From positions 186,001 to 250,000 of the forward strand of contig NZ_JAFIBY010000001.1 of the NCBI RefSeq assembly GCF_017832355.1: DNA of 64,000 nucleotides. The letters run 5' to 3'. The position numbers and the translations under genes were made by a program. The notes under the pieces are model-generated. The model made no database searches, was not told the DNA's origin, and saw only the letters and a list, made by a program, of their open reading frames with translations. Position 1 is the first letter of the stretch, and each line of letters begins with the position of its first letter. Source of the stretch: Serratia sp. PL17 (lineage in GTDB: Bacteria > Pseudomonadota > Gammaproteobacteria > Enterobacterales > Enterobacteriaceae). Positions 37,046-46,067 of the stretch are shown here, in pieces.

Positions 37046-39580
37046 GTGAAAGGTGCGCTGGATGATGTGCTGTTGAAAACGTTGTTTGCCACCGGCGCGA
37101 TCGTACTTCCTGCCGTCCTGCTGCCGGGTCAGTCGACGATGGCTGCCGGGCTGACTCAAATTGATGGCGTATTGATCCCACAGACGTTCAGTCTGGCGCT
37201 GCGCGAAGGTATGAGCATTCCCCTGTCGTTGCACTTTGAAAAAAACAGCGGCGTAAAAGACGACATCCGCATCGGCCATGCTTTCTTGTACCTGGATAAC
37301 GGCCAACTGAAAATTCGTCAGATTACGCTGGAGGACGGTGACGAAAGTACGCCGTTGACCGCGGAAACCCTGGCACAGCTACAGGCGTTGCAGGAAGCCA
37401 CTTTTGATCGGCAGCAGCGTATTGCGCTGACGCCGGACGCCTGGTTGGCATTGGATTTCCGTCAGCTTAATTTGCAACTGGTGGTGAAAGAGTCTGCGAT
37501 GGGGACAATGCTGCGTGCGCGTTCCAGCGACATTGGGGCTTCAAGCGTCAATGCCGTCAGTAGCACGCTGGACTATAACCTGGGCATTTACGACAACCGC
37601 ACGCGGGCCAGCGAGGGCAATACCTCCAGCTATCTGTCGCTCAATAGCGTTACGGCCTTGCGTGAGCACCACGTGGAAGTGAACGGTTCGGTTTATGGCA
37701 TCGGTAGCGGCGACGAAAACGCGACGTTGTATAAAGCGATGTACGAACGCGATTTTGCCGGTCGCCGTTTTGCCGCCGGGATGCTCGACAGCTGGAATTT
37801 GCAGTCGCTGGGGCCGGTCACTACCGTCAATTCCAGCAAGATCTATGGCATGTCCTACGGCAACCGAGCCAACTCTACCGTCTTTGATAATACCCAGTCA
37901 CTGACGCCGATCGTGGCGTTTTTTCCCTCGGCGGGGGAAGTTCATTTATCCCGTGACGGGCGGTTGCTGAGCGTACAGAACTTTGCCATGGGGAACCATG
38001 AAGTAGACACCGGCAATTTGCCTTACGGTATTTATGACGTTGAAGTTGAAGTGGTGGTCAATGGCAGGGTGATAGACAAGCGGATACAGCGGGTCAATAA
38101 ATTATTCAGCCCCAACCGTGGTGCCAATGCGCCCCTGGCATGGCAGTTTTGGGGGGGGATGATCCGCATGGATGATTGGCGTGGAGATGGCCAGCGTCAC
38201 CGGCCAGCCAAAGACTCTTATCTGATCGGTGCTTCCGCTACCGGTAACCTGCATACGCTGAATTGGGCGCTGTCCGGTTATTCGTTTGACAGCAATGCCG
38301 TGGGTGAAAGCCGCCTCAGCGTGCCGCTGAGCGAGTCTATTCAGTTCAATGTGCAGAACATGGCGGCGTCCGACAGCTCCTGGAGCATGGTCAATAGCGT
38401 CAGCGCCGCGCTACCCGGTGGTTTTAGCAGCCTGTGGGTCAATCAGGAAAAAACGGTGATTGGCGACAAATTGCTGCAAAACGATGCGCACAATCGCGCC
38501 ATCGGCGGCACGATGAACTTTGGCGCGCTGTGGTCGCCGCTGGGGAGCTTAAGCCTCAGTTATAACGACGATAAAAAGAACGATAGCCATTATTACAACG
38601 CAGATTATTACCAGAATATCTTCACCGGCCGTTTTGGCACGCTTGGCGTGCGTGCCGGGGTGCAGCGTTATAACAACGGCGGTAACCGTTCCAATACGGG
38701 CAAATACGTCGCACTGGATTTCTCGCTGCCGATGGGCAACTGGCTCAGCGCTGGAGTTTCGAACCAGAACGGCTATACCACGGCCAATTTGGCAGCACGT
38801 AAAGATATGCAAAACGGACCGATCCGTACCGTCGGGGCCAACCTGTCGCGTGCAATTTCCGGCGACACGCACGGCGACAACAGCGTCAACGGCGGTGCCT
38901 ATGCGCGCTTTGACACCAAGTATTCTACCGGTACGGTCAATGTCAGCAGCTCTGCCGACGGTTACGTTAACTCAAGCTTGAGCGCCAACGGCAGCGTGGG
39001 TTGGCAGGGGCGTGATATTGCGGCCAGCGGCAGGAATGAGGGCAATGCGGGCATCATCTTTAATACCGGTATTGAAAACGACGGCATGCTGACTGCCCGG
39101 GTAGATGGGCGGACGGTGAAGCTGACCGGCAACAAGAACTATGTCCCCTTGTCGCCGTATGGCCAGTACGACGTCGAACTGATGAACAACAAAAACTCGG
39201 CGGAAAGCTTTGATATAGTCACCAAGCGCAAGAGCAAGCTGACGTTATATCCGGGCAACGTAGCGGTGATCTCGCCGGAAATTAAACAGATGGTCACGGT
39301 GTTCGGTCGCATTAAGGCTGAAGACGGCACGCTGCTGGCCAATGCCTATATCAAAAACCATATCGGCCGCACCCGTACGGACGAGAAAGGTGAATTCATC
39401 ATGGACGTCGACAAGAAATTCCCGGTCATCGACTTTACCCACAGCGGCAACCAGAGCTGTGAAGTGGATTTGGATCTGAGTAAGGCGCAGGGCGCCGTGT
39501 GGGTCGGTGATGTGGTCTGCACCGGGCTGAAAACCTATGCCGGCAACACACAGGCAGGAGACATGATTAATGAAGGCTAA
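37046..39580 (+). CDS. ecpC: ECP outer-membrane usher EcpC
   Basis: The 844-residue usher secretes and polymerises the ECP pilus at the outer membrane. It has an N-terminal signal region, an N-domain ([20 protein letters not shown]), a large beta-barrel section with many alternating-strand repeats, and a C-terminal region ([20 protein letters not shown]). The GTG start at 37046 follows AAGGAGG and gives nearly the same length as E. coli EcpC (841). A G8 tract at 38151-38158 encodes the Gly-Gly of FWGGMIRMD near residue 370. It overlaps ecpD by 11 bases. Confidence 0.95.
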   Translation: MKGALDDVLLKTLFATGAIVLPAVLLPGQSTMAAGLTQIDGVLIPQTFSLALREGMSIPLSLHFEKNSGVKDDIRIGHAFLYLDNGQLKIRQITLEDGDESTPLTAETLAQLQALQEATFDRQQRIALTPDAWLALDFRQLNLQLVVKESAMGTMLRARSSDIGASSVNAVSSTLDYNLGIYDNRTRASEGNTSSYLSLNSVTALREHHVEVNGSVYGIGSGDENATLYKAMYERDFAGRRFAAGMLDSWNLQSLGPVTTVNSSKIYGMSYGNRANSTVFDNTQSLTPIVAFFPSAGEVHLSRDGRLLSVQNFAMGNHEVDTGNLPYGIYDVEVEVVVNGRVIDKRIQRVNKLFSPNRGANAPLAWQFWGGMIRMDDWRGDGQRHRPAKDSYLIGASATGNLHTLNWALSGYSFDSNAVGESRLSVPLSESIQFNVQNMAASDSSWSMVNSVSAALPGGFSSLWVNQEKTVIGDKLLQNDAHNRAIGGTMNFGALWSPLGSLSLSYNDDKKNDSHYYNADYYQNIFTGRFGTLGVRAGVQRYNNGGNRSNTGKYVALDFSLPMGNWLSAGVSNQNGYTTANLAARKDMQNGPIRTVGANLSRAISGDTHGDNSVNGGAYARFDTKYSTGTVNVSSSADGYVNSSLSANGSVGWQGRDIAASGRNEGNAGIIFNTGIENDGMLTARVDGRTVKLTGNKNYVPLSPYGQYDVELMNNKNSAESFDIVTKRKSKLTLYPGNVAVISPEIKQMVTVFGRIKAEDGTLLANAYIKNHIGRTRTDEKGEFIMDVDKKFPVIDFTHSGNQSCEVDLDLSKAQGAVWVGDVVCTGLKTYAGNTQAGDMINEG
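38151..38158. repeat. G8 homopolymer in ecpC
   Basis: Eight consecutive G residues lie in the barrel-coding part of the usher gene. Loss of one G creates an immediate TGA stop; gain of one G reaches a TGA within about ten codons. Confidence 0.95.
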
Positions 39581-41204
39581 TATTGCGCTGCTGCTCATGC
39601 TGTGGGTTGTTTTGCCGTTGCGGGCTGCGGTTACCGTCACCAACTGGCCGAATGCCGCGACGGTGAAATATGTCTTCGTCGAAAACAATGCAGACGATAA
39701 CTTCTTTGTCACGCCCGCAGGGGCATTGGATCCGCGCATGACCGGTGCCAATAAATGGACCGGGCTAAAATACGGCGGATCCGGCACCATCTATCAGCAA
39801 AGCCTGGGTTATGTGGATAACGGCTACAACACGGGGCTGTCGACGAATTACCGCTTTGACATGTGGCTGGAAGATGCCCCGATCAAGAATCCGTTTCTCG
39901 GGTTACGCTGCATTAACTGGTATGCCGGCTGCAACATGGATACCAGCCTGATTTTGCCGCAAACTACCGATGAAAAGGGGTTTTATGGTGCGGTGGTGAC
40001 GGCGGGAGGAGCAAAATGGATGCACGGCATGATGTCCCCGAGCTTCTATCAATACTTGAAGCAACTGGCCGCAGGTGATGCGTTTAGCATGCAGATCAAT
40101 AGCTGCCAGTCTCCCGATGTTTACGATGCCAGTAACGGGGAGCGTTGCCAGAATCAAGCCAGGGGCAACTGGTACAAGCGCACTGTGACCCACAGCAAGG
40201 CCGCTCATCTGCGGTTTATCAACACCAACGCGGTGTCGGAAGTGTTCGTCAACAGCGACGGCGTGCCGATCATTGGCGAGGGGAATGCCGACTGCAAAAA
40301 CCAGACGATAGGTGCGCGTTCCGGCATCATGTGCAAAATGGTCAGTTACGATCTGCAAACCGACGGCAGCGTCAGTAATACCTCCATTCATGTGTTTCCG
40401 GCGATCAACAATGCCGCGCTGACGTCGGCAGTTAACGCGGCTGACTTGCAGTTCAGCCTGAACGGCAACAACTGGAAAAACACCTCAGGCACTGGCAGCT
40501 ACTACACCTTTAACGAGCTCAAGAGCAGCAACGCGATTTACGTCTTTTTCGGCAGCAATTTCTTTAAACAGATGGTGAAACTGGGTATTTCCGACAGCGG
40601 CACCCGCGAATTGATTAATTTCCGTTTCCAAAATACCACCTCGCCGGAATCCGGTTGGTATGAGTTTTCCACGTCTAATCAGCTCATCATCAAACCCCGT
40701 GATTTCAGCATTAGCATCATCGCTGACGACTTCGACAATCGGCCCTATCGAGAAGGCTACGTTGGCCCGGCAGAGCCGCCGCTGGAGTTCGGGTATATCG
40801 TTACGACCAGCGGGAAGACGGCGGCCGATCGGGTCAGCGTGATGGCTACCGGCCCGACGCAGGTCATTAATGGGATAAGTTACTGCGTGTTTTCCTCGGC
40901 GGATAGCCAAACCCAGGTGCCGTTCCCTGCGACGCTCAGCATAACCACCAGCACCAACAGCCAGCAACACTATGACGCTGGTTGCGATGGACAGTGGCAT
41001 GACATGACCAATGCGCTATGGAGCAGCACACCCTGGAATGACATTTCCGGCGAGGTCGGGGTGTTAAACAAAACCCGGGTGAAATTCAGTATCCCGATGA
41101 ATAACCCGATTTCGCTTAAGACGATTGCCGGTAATGGTTGGTACGGTGACGTCAGCGCAGCTGGGGAGATCCACGTTGAAGCCACTTGGCGCAACATTAA
41201 CTAG
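39570..41204 (+). CDS. ecpD: ECP tip adhesin EcpD
   Basis: The 544-residue protein has a signal peptide ([19 protein letters not shown]) and is the polymerised tip adhesin of the common pilus; its length is like E. coli EcpD (547). It contains several Cys in likely disulfides ([28 protein letters not shown]) and ends [19 protein letters not shown], an EcpA-like donor strand pattern. The start overlaps the end of ecpC, indicating coupling. Confidence 0.95.
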   Translation: MKANIALLLMLWVVLPLRAAVTVTNWPNAATVKYVFVENNADDNFFVTPAGALDPRMTGANKWTGLKYGGSGTIYQQSLGYVDNGYNTGLSTNYRFDMWLEDAPIKNPFLGLRCINWYAGCNMDTSLILPQTTDEKGFYGAVVTAGGAKWMHGMMSPSFYQYLKQLAAGDAFSMQINSCQSPDVYDASNGERCQNQARGNWYKRTVTHSKAAHLRFINTNAVSEVFVNSDGVPIIGEGNADCKNQTIGARSGIMCKMVSYDLQTDGSVSNTSIHVFPAINNAALTSAVNAADLQFSLNGNNWKNTSGTGSYYTFNELKSSNAIYVFFGSNFFKQMVKLGISDSGTRELINFRFQNTTSPESGWYEFSTSNQLIIKPRDFSISIIADDFDNRPYREGYVGPAEPPLEFGYIVTTSGKTAADRVSVMATGPTQVINGISYCVFSSADSQTQVPFPATLSITTSTNSQQHYDAGCDGQWHDMTNALWSSTPWNDISGEVGVLNKTRVKFSIPMNNPISLKTIAGNGWYGDVSAAGEIHVEATWRNIN

Positions 41205-41214
41205 GGGCGGCATC

Positions 41215-41877
41215 GTGAGACTCTGGCTGTTTTGGCTGCTGTACCTGCCACTTAGCGTGGCGGCGATGAATGTCGGTACTTTGACGTTCACCATGGATCA
41301 AGACCAATCGTTCACCGCCAAACGGGTGTTGAACAATAATCGCAGTGCACGTATTTATCAGGTGACTCTGCGTGCTATCGACCGACCGGGCGAAAATGAA
41401 GCCCGCAGCCGCCCGGCAGACGGAGAGCTGCTGTTTGCGCCCCGCCAGCTCCAACTGCAGGCGGGGCAGGGTGAGTATTACAAGTTCTTCTATCGTGGCC
41501 CACAGGATAACCGCGAGCGTTATTACCGGGTGTCATTCCGCGAAATTCCGACGCGTTTTATCGACCCGGCGGCGCGCCAGAGCAACGGGGTCAATCTGGA
41601 GCCGATAGTGGTGATGGACACCATTCTGGTGGTGCGTCCACGCCAAACTAACTTCGCCTATCGGCTTGATTTGCAGCGCGGGACGCTGACGAATACCGGT
41701 AACACCTACTTTAAATTTCTGCTTAAGCCCGGCTGTGACAGCACAGATGAAGAAGGCACCACCGAATACCTGCGCCCCGGTGATACGCTGACCCATGCCG
41801 GTATTCGGCTGAAAGGGCAGAAATTTATTATCTACAATGACAAATTTATCAGCGTCGATAAAAGCTGCCTTAACTGA
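41215..41877 (+). CDS. ecpE: Second ECP chaperone EcpE
   Basis: The 220-residue chaperone is related to EcpB: VGTLTFTMDQDQSFTAKRVL, LLFAPRQLQLQAGQGEYYKF, PQDNRERYYRVSFREIPTR and VMDTILVVRPRQ, ending YNDKFISVDKSC. A GTG at 41215 after AGGGGCGG gives a clean signal peptide (LWLFWLLYLPLSVAA). The open frame continues upstream into ecpD without a plausible leader. It ends ten bases before the convergent kinase stop, with no terminator between. Confidence 0.92.
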   Translation: MRLWLFWLLYLPLSVAAMNVGTLTFTMDQDQSFTAKRVLNNNRSARIYQVTLRAIDRPGENEARSRPADGELLFAPRQLQLQAGQGEYYKFFYRGPQDNRERYYRVSFREIPTRFIDPAARQSNGVNLEPIVVMDTILVVRPRQTNFAYRLDLQRGTLTNTGNTYFKFLLKPGCDSTDEEGTTEYLRPGDTLTHAGIRLKGQKFIIYNDKFISVDKSCLN

Positions 41878-41887
41878 CAATAAAGGG

Positions 41888-43354
41888 CTAGCGCAGCGGG
41901 ATCGAAAAACGGAAACAGGCTCCGGTTTGTGGTCGCTCGACCAGTTGGATATCGCTGTCGTGCAGTAGCAAAATACGTCGAACGATCATCAATCCCAGGC
42001 CACTGGCATGCCGACGGGCGCTGCTCAGAATGGAAGGGCGCATAAACAAGTCGGCGCGTAATTCTTGTGGGATACCCGGGCCGCTGTCATTGACCTGCAC
42101 CAGTACTTTGCCTGCCTGTTGCCACAAACGCACCTCGATCTCGCCGCCTTGGGGGGTATGACGAATGGCGTTATCCAAAAGATTGGTCAGCACCCGTTCA
42201 ATCATGCTGACATCGGCAAACACCAACGGAATACCGGGGGTGATATCCGCCAGTAATCTTTGTTGGCGAGCCTCGGCCGCCAACTCGAACTTCTGGAATA
42301 CGTCCTGTACTAGCTCACTCAGAGAGAAGGGTTCTTTCTGCGGTTTTACCACGCCATATTCCAGCCGTGCCAGCTCAAACAGTTCCTGTGCAAGCCGGCC
42401 CACTTTGCGGCTTTGTGCCAAGGCGATCTCCAGATAACGCTGGCGATCGTTTTCACTCAGGCTGGCGGATTTTACCGACAATGTCTCCAGATAGCCGTGC
42501 AATGAGGTTAGCGGGGTACGCAGGTCGTGTGAAATATTAGCGATAAACTCGCGGCGCTGTTGATCCTGTTGCGAAAGCGACTGCCACTGCTCGGCGATAC
42601 GCCGCGACATGCGATTAAATGCCTGTTGTAATCGGCTGACCTCATCACGCCCGTCGCTGTCAACGGGCAGTGAAGCATAGGCTTGTACCGCGGCAATCCC
42701 GCCGCTATCGAGTTCACTGACCTGGCGGGTAAGACGGCGGATAGGCCGAGTCACCCAATAGAAAGCGCAACCGCCAGCCACCAGGCTAAATAGCACCATC
42801 AGGCCTGATGACCACAGCGCCATGGTCACCGCCGAGTTAAACGACGCATTGCTGGCCAGGGCGTCGTAATCTTCGCCGAGCAGCACCACATATAAATAGC
42901 CTTCAACCTGACCATTGACCTTCAATGGCGCGGCGCTGAAGACTTTTTTGGCATCAGGGTTACGTGGGTCATCGCCGTAAACCGGCATGTTGGCGCCATT
43001 GAGTAGCGCCTGTATCGGCAGTAAATCCACTTTCTGCCGTTTCAGATGGCCCGCCGGCGCTGCGTTACCAATGATGTCGCCCTGTTTGTCGAGCAGGTAG
43101 ACCTCAACGCTGGGGTTTACTGCCATCAGTTGATTGAACAAGCCATGCACCGAATCTGCATTTAGCCCATTTTGCCCAAGCAGTGGGTTACTGTCGGCAA
43201 TGTGCTGCGCCAGATTACCGGACAATCGTTGGATCACGGCCTGGCTGTACTGGGTGCTGCTACGTACCTGCATCCAGCCGGAAATAGCACAGCTGACCAC
43301 CATCAGCAGCGCGAAAATCAAGGTCAGACGTTGCGTTAGCGTAAGATTTTTCAT
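41888..43354 (-). CDS. Sensor histidine kinase (module B)
   Basis: The 488-residue membrane kinase has transmembrane helices at about 9-27 and 172-192 around a periplasmic sensor domain, HAMP (RRLTRQVSELDSGGIAAV), the H-box REFIANISHDLRTPLTSLHG (His near 276), N-box LTNLLDNAIRHTPQGG and G-box ASGLGLMIVRRILL. It differs in architecture from the module A kinase and belongs to the BaeS/RstB-like group. It lies three bases after its response regulator. It is the likely sensor for the redox operon starting 150 bases away on the other strand. Confidence 0.92.
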   Translation of the reverse strand: MKNLTLTQRLTLIFALLMVVSCAISGWMQVRSSTQYSQAVIQRLSGNLAQHIADSNPLLGQNGLNADSVHGLFNQLMAVNPSVEVYLLDKQGDIIGNAAPAGHLKRQKVDLLPIQALLNGANMPVYGDDPRNPDAKKVFSAAPLKVNGQVEGYLYVVLLGEDYDALASNASFNSAVTMALWSSGLMVLFSLVAGGCAFYWVTRPIRRLTRQVSELDSGGIAAVQAYASLPVDSDGRDEVSRLQQAFNRMSRRIAEQWQSLSQQDQQRREFIANISHDLRTPLTSLHGYLETLSVKSASLSENDRQRYLEIALAQSRKVGRLAQELFELARLEYGVVKPQKEPFSLSELVQDVFQKFELAAEARQQRLLADITPGIPLVFADVSMIERVLTNLLDNAIRHTPQGGEIEVRLWQQAGKVLVQVNDSGPGIPQELRADLFMRPSILSSARRHASGLGLMIVRRILLLHDSDIQLVERPQTGACFRFSIPLR

Positions 43355-43357
43355 GGT

Positions 43358-44071
43358 TCACTCTTGCGGCGCTGCCGCGAATTTATAGCCCATACCCCAC
43401 ACGGTGAGGATGCGCTCGGGTTCCGCCGGGTTAGATTCGATCTTGATACGCAGCCGGTTGATATGTGTATTTACGGTGTGCTCATAGCCTTCATGCTGAT
43501 AGCCCCACACCTGATTGAGCAGGCTGAGGCGGGAAAAGACCTTTCCAGGGTGTTTGGCAAAAAAATACAACAGGTCAAATTCACGTGGGGTCAGATCGAT
43601 CGTCTGTTGATTCAAATGCACCTCACGCGCAATCGGATCGATGATTAACCCGTCAAAACTCAGGGTTCCGGCGTCCATCTTCAAGTTGCGGCTCATCGCT
43701 TCCTGGCGGCGAAACAGCGCTTTGACCCTGGCCACCAGCTCCAACATTGAAAAGGGTTTGGCGAGGTAGTCGTCAGCACCCAGTTCCAACCCGAGTACGC
43801 GGTGTACTTCGCTCGATCGCGCGCTGGTGATGATGATCGGTGTGTAACGCGTCATGTTGCGGGCACGGCGGCAGATCTCCAGCCCATCAATTCCTGGCAG
43901 CATCAGATCGAGGATTAGCGCATCCCAGCCGCCTTGTTCCAGCATCGCCATACCGACGTTACCATCGGCGGCGTGGCTGATGTCATAACCCTCGTCACGC
44001 AGATGTAATTGCAGCAGCTCCGCGATATTACCGTCATCCTCGACGATTAAAATTTTCTTTGGCTTTTCCAT
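43358..44071 (-). CDS. OmpR-family response regulator (module B)
   Basis: The 237-residue regulator has a receiver (KILIVEDDGNIAELLQLHLR; phospho-acceptor Asp55 in LILDLMLPGIDGLEIC; Lys in YLAKPFSMLEL) and a C-terminal winged helix (LTPREFDLLYFFAKHPGKVF, HTVNTHINRLRIKIE). It is divergent from the cytochrome b gene with a 150-base gap, where it probably activates the redox operon. The start at 44071 (MEKPKKILIV) is chosen over 44080 on family grounds. Confidence 0.92.
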   Translation of the reverse strand: MEKPKKILIVEDDGNIAELLQLHLRDEGYDISHAADGNVGMAMLEQGGWDALILDLMLPGIDGLEICRRARNMTRYTPIIITSARSSEVHRVLGLELGADDYLAKPFSMLELVARVKALFRRQEAMSRNLKMDAGTLSFDGLIIDPIAREVHLNQQTIDLTPREFDLLYFFAKHPGKVFSRLSLLNQVWGYQHEGYEHTVNTHINRLRIKIESNPAEPERILTVWGMGYKFAAAPQE

Positions 44072-44221
44072 TCTTCTCACCGCTGATTGCCAGACCTTCT
44101 TGAAGTCTACACAACCCCCGTAGTCGGAGTTATCACATTTTATTTAACTTTGCGTGAGGTCTTGGGGAACAAATCAGTTGGATACTCAGCCCATCGAAAT
44201 CACGCCGTCTGGAGAAACACC

Positions 44222-44833
44222 ATGGCCATATCCATTACGCCGGATAAAACCGAGTTGATCCATCCGCTGTGGCTGCGTTTGACACACTGGCTGAATGCGT
44301 TGGCGATGCTGATCATGGTGACCAGCGGCTGGCGCATCTACAACGCTTCACCCTTATTTAACTTCAGCTTTATGAACGAGCTGACGCTGGGCGGTTGGTT
44401 GGGGGGCGCGTTGCAGTGGCACTTTGCCGGCATGTGGCTGTTTGGGATTAATGGCTTGTGTTATCTGCTGATAAATCTGTTCAGTGGCCGCCTGAAACGC
44501 AAATTTTGGCCGCTGAGCCCAAAAGCCTTGCTGAGCGATCTGTTTGCCGCGTTGAGGGGCAAGCTCGGGCACAGCGATTTACGGCATTACAACATGGTGC
44601 AACGCGCGGCTTATCTGTTCGTGATGGTTGCCGGTGTGGTGATGGTGCTCTCTGGCCTGGTGTTGTGGAAGTCGGTGCAATTTCCGTTGCTGCGTGAGTT
44701 GCTCGGTGGCTATGACGCGGCACGCTATATCCACTTTTATGCCATGTCGGCGCTGGTGGGTTTTGTTCTGGTGCATTTGGTGATGGTGGCGTTAGTGCCA
44801 CGCACGCTGTTGGCCATGTTGCGTGGACGTTAA
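44222..44833 (+). CDS. Cytochrome b561-type membrane subunit (module B)
   Basis: The 203-residue inner-membrane protein is a clear paralogue of the module A cytochrome: LWLRLTHWLNALAMLIMVTS, GWRIYNASPLF, TLGGWLGGALQWHFAGMWLF and ARYIHFYAMSALVGFVLVHL. Histidines in THW, QWH, YIH and LVH are the expected ligands of two b hemes. It should take electrons from the quinol pool and pass them to the molybdopterin lipoprotein encoded ten bases downstream. It is the first gene of a four-gene operon. Confidence 0.9.
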   Translation: MAISITPDKTELIHPLWLRLTHWLNALAMLIMVTSGWRIYNASPLFNFSFMNELTLGGWLGGALQWHFAGMWLFGINGLCYLLINLFSGRLKRKFWPLSPKALLSDLFAALRGKLGHSDLRHYNMVQRAAYLFVMVAGVVMVLSGLVLWKSVQFPLLRELLGGYDAARYIHFYAMSALVGFVLVHLVMVALVPRTLLAMLRGR

Positions 44834-44843
44834 GGAGAACCCG

Positions 44844-45632
44844 ATGAAATCGGATAAAAACCCCATTAGCCTGAGTGAAGGGCGGGAGATTGTCAGAGAA
44901 GCGCAGCAGTTACTGGCGCGCCAACTGGCGTCTTCCTCACGCCGCCGCTTCCTGCGCAACGGATTGACACTGGGCGGTATTGCGATGCTCACCGGCTGTG
45001 ACATCAGTGATAACACGCATGTGGAACAGGCGTTGAGTCGTATCTCGCGGTTTAACGATCGGGTACAAGGCTGGTTGTTCAACGCCGACCATTTGGCCCC
45101 GGTATATGCTGAGTCGATGATCACCCGTCCGTTTCCGTTCAACGCGTTTTACGCCGAGGAGGAGGCACCGGATATCAAGGGTGACGACTACCGGCTTGAG
45201 GTCAGCGGTCTGGTGCTGAATAAACAGCCCTGGACACTGCCGCAATTGCACAGCATGACGCAAATCAGCCAGGTAACGCGCCATATCTGCGTTGAAGGCT
45301 GGAGCGCCATCGGCAAGTGGGGTGGGGTGCCGTTCTCGCAATTTCTCCAGGCGATCGGTGCAGACTTGAGCGCCAAATATGTCAGCTTCAAATGTGCCGA
45401 CGACTATTACACCAGCATTGATATGGCCACGGCGCTGCATCCACAAACCATTATGGCGCTGACCTACGACGGCCAGATCCTGCCGCGTAAATATGGCTAC
45501 CCGATGAAGCTGCGTATGCCGACCAAACTCGGCTACAAGAATCCGAAACATATTCAGGTGATTGAAGTCACCAATCGTTTCCCCGGTGGTTACTGGGAAG
45601 ATCAAGGTTACAACTGGTTTGGCGGCAGCTAA
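44844..45632 (+). CDS. Tat-exported molybdopterin oxidoreductase lipoprotein (module B)
   Basis: The 262-residue sulfite-oxidase-fold protein has a strong twin-arginine signal (SSSRRRFLRNGLTLGGIAML) ending in lipobox LTGC (Cys52). Asp follows the lipidated Cys, the residue that usually retains lipoproteins in the inner membrane. The molybdenum ligand is the Cys near 149 in TRHICVEGWSAIGKWGG. The end YWEDQGYNWFGGS matches module A. By family (MsrP/YedY) the likely reaction is reduction of methionine sulfoxide or another S/N-oxide. AAGGAG precedes the ATG. The next gene encodes a methionine-rich secreted peptide, a plausible substrate. Confidence 0.88.
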   Translation: MKSDKNPISLSEGREIVREAQQLLARQLASSSRRRFLRNGLTLGGIAMLTGCDISDNTHVEQALSRISRFNDRVQGWLFNADHLAPVYAESMITRPFPFNAFYAEEEAPDIKGDDYRLEVSGLVLNKQPWTLPQLHSMTQISQVTRHICVEGWSAIGKWGGVPFSQFLQAIGADLSAKYVSFKCADDYYTSIDMATALHPQTIMALTYDGQILPRKYGYPMKLRMPTKLGYKNPKHIQVIEVTNRFPGGYWEDQGYNWFGGS

Positions 45633-45693
45633 CGGCTGCCCTGAACACTCCCCCTGCACGACACGTGCTTTTTAAATGAGAGAAGGAAATACC

Positions 45694-45999
45694 ATGAAAA
45701 AGTTATTCGCAATGATGATGTGTAGCGCATTGATGTTGGGTGTTGCAGGTGCAAATGCTGCAGACAGCATGAGCAAAGACGCAATGAAAAAGGACAGTAT
45801 GAGTGCAATGTCCCATGACGGGATGGCCAAAGACAGTATGAAGAAAGACTGTATGGGCAAGGACTGCATGAAAAAAGATTCCATGAGTAAGGATGCGATG
45901 AAACATGACGGCATGAAGAAAGACAGTATGAAAAAAGACAGCATGGCCAAAGACGGCATGAAAAAAGATGAAATGAAAAAAGACGCGATGGGGCAGTAA
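45694..45999 (+). CDS. Methionine-rich secreted MxKDx pentapeptide-repeat protein (MrpX-like)
   Basis: The 101-residue protein has a 22-residue signal peptide (MKKLFAMMMCSALMLGVAGA..NA). The mature part of 79 residues is built almost wholly of five-residue units of the type K-K-D-S-M, with 16 Met and many Lys/Asp. There are about 15 units, one of them a shortened SAM. Two Cys lie in adjacent units (KKDCM, GKDCM). This is the MXKDX pentapeptide family; in Azospira the related MrpX is a periplasmic hypochlorite scavenger kept reduced by YedY1. AAGGAA precedes the ATG. It has no fold-like hydrophobic core, so it is probably disordered. Confidence 0.88.
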   Translation: MKKLFAMMMCSALMLGVAGANAADSMSKDAMKKDSMSAMSHDGMAKDSMKKDCMGKDCMKKDSMSKDAMKHDGMKKDSMKKDSMAKDGMKKDEMKKDAMGQ

Positions 46000-46009
46000 A
46001 CCGCCGTGC

Positions 46010-46049
46010 CCCGCAGCCGGACAGCAGGCTGTTTTAGCTCGGCTGCGGG
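46010..46049 (+). other. Strong stem-loop between methionine-rich gene and DUF417 gene
   Basis: A perfect 10-bp stem CCCGCAGCCG / CGGCTGCGGG encloses a 20-base loop with a nested ACAG/CTGT pair. It has no T-tract, so it is more likely an mRNA 3'-stabilising or processing element than a terminator. Confidence 0.6.
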
Positions 46050-46067
46050 CAGAATAAGGGAGGAACG

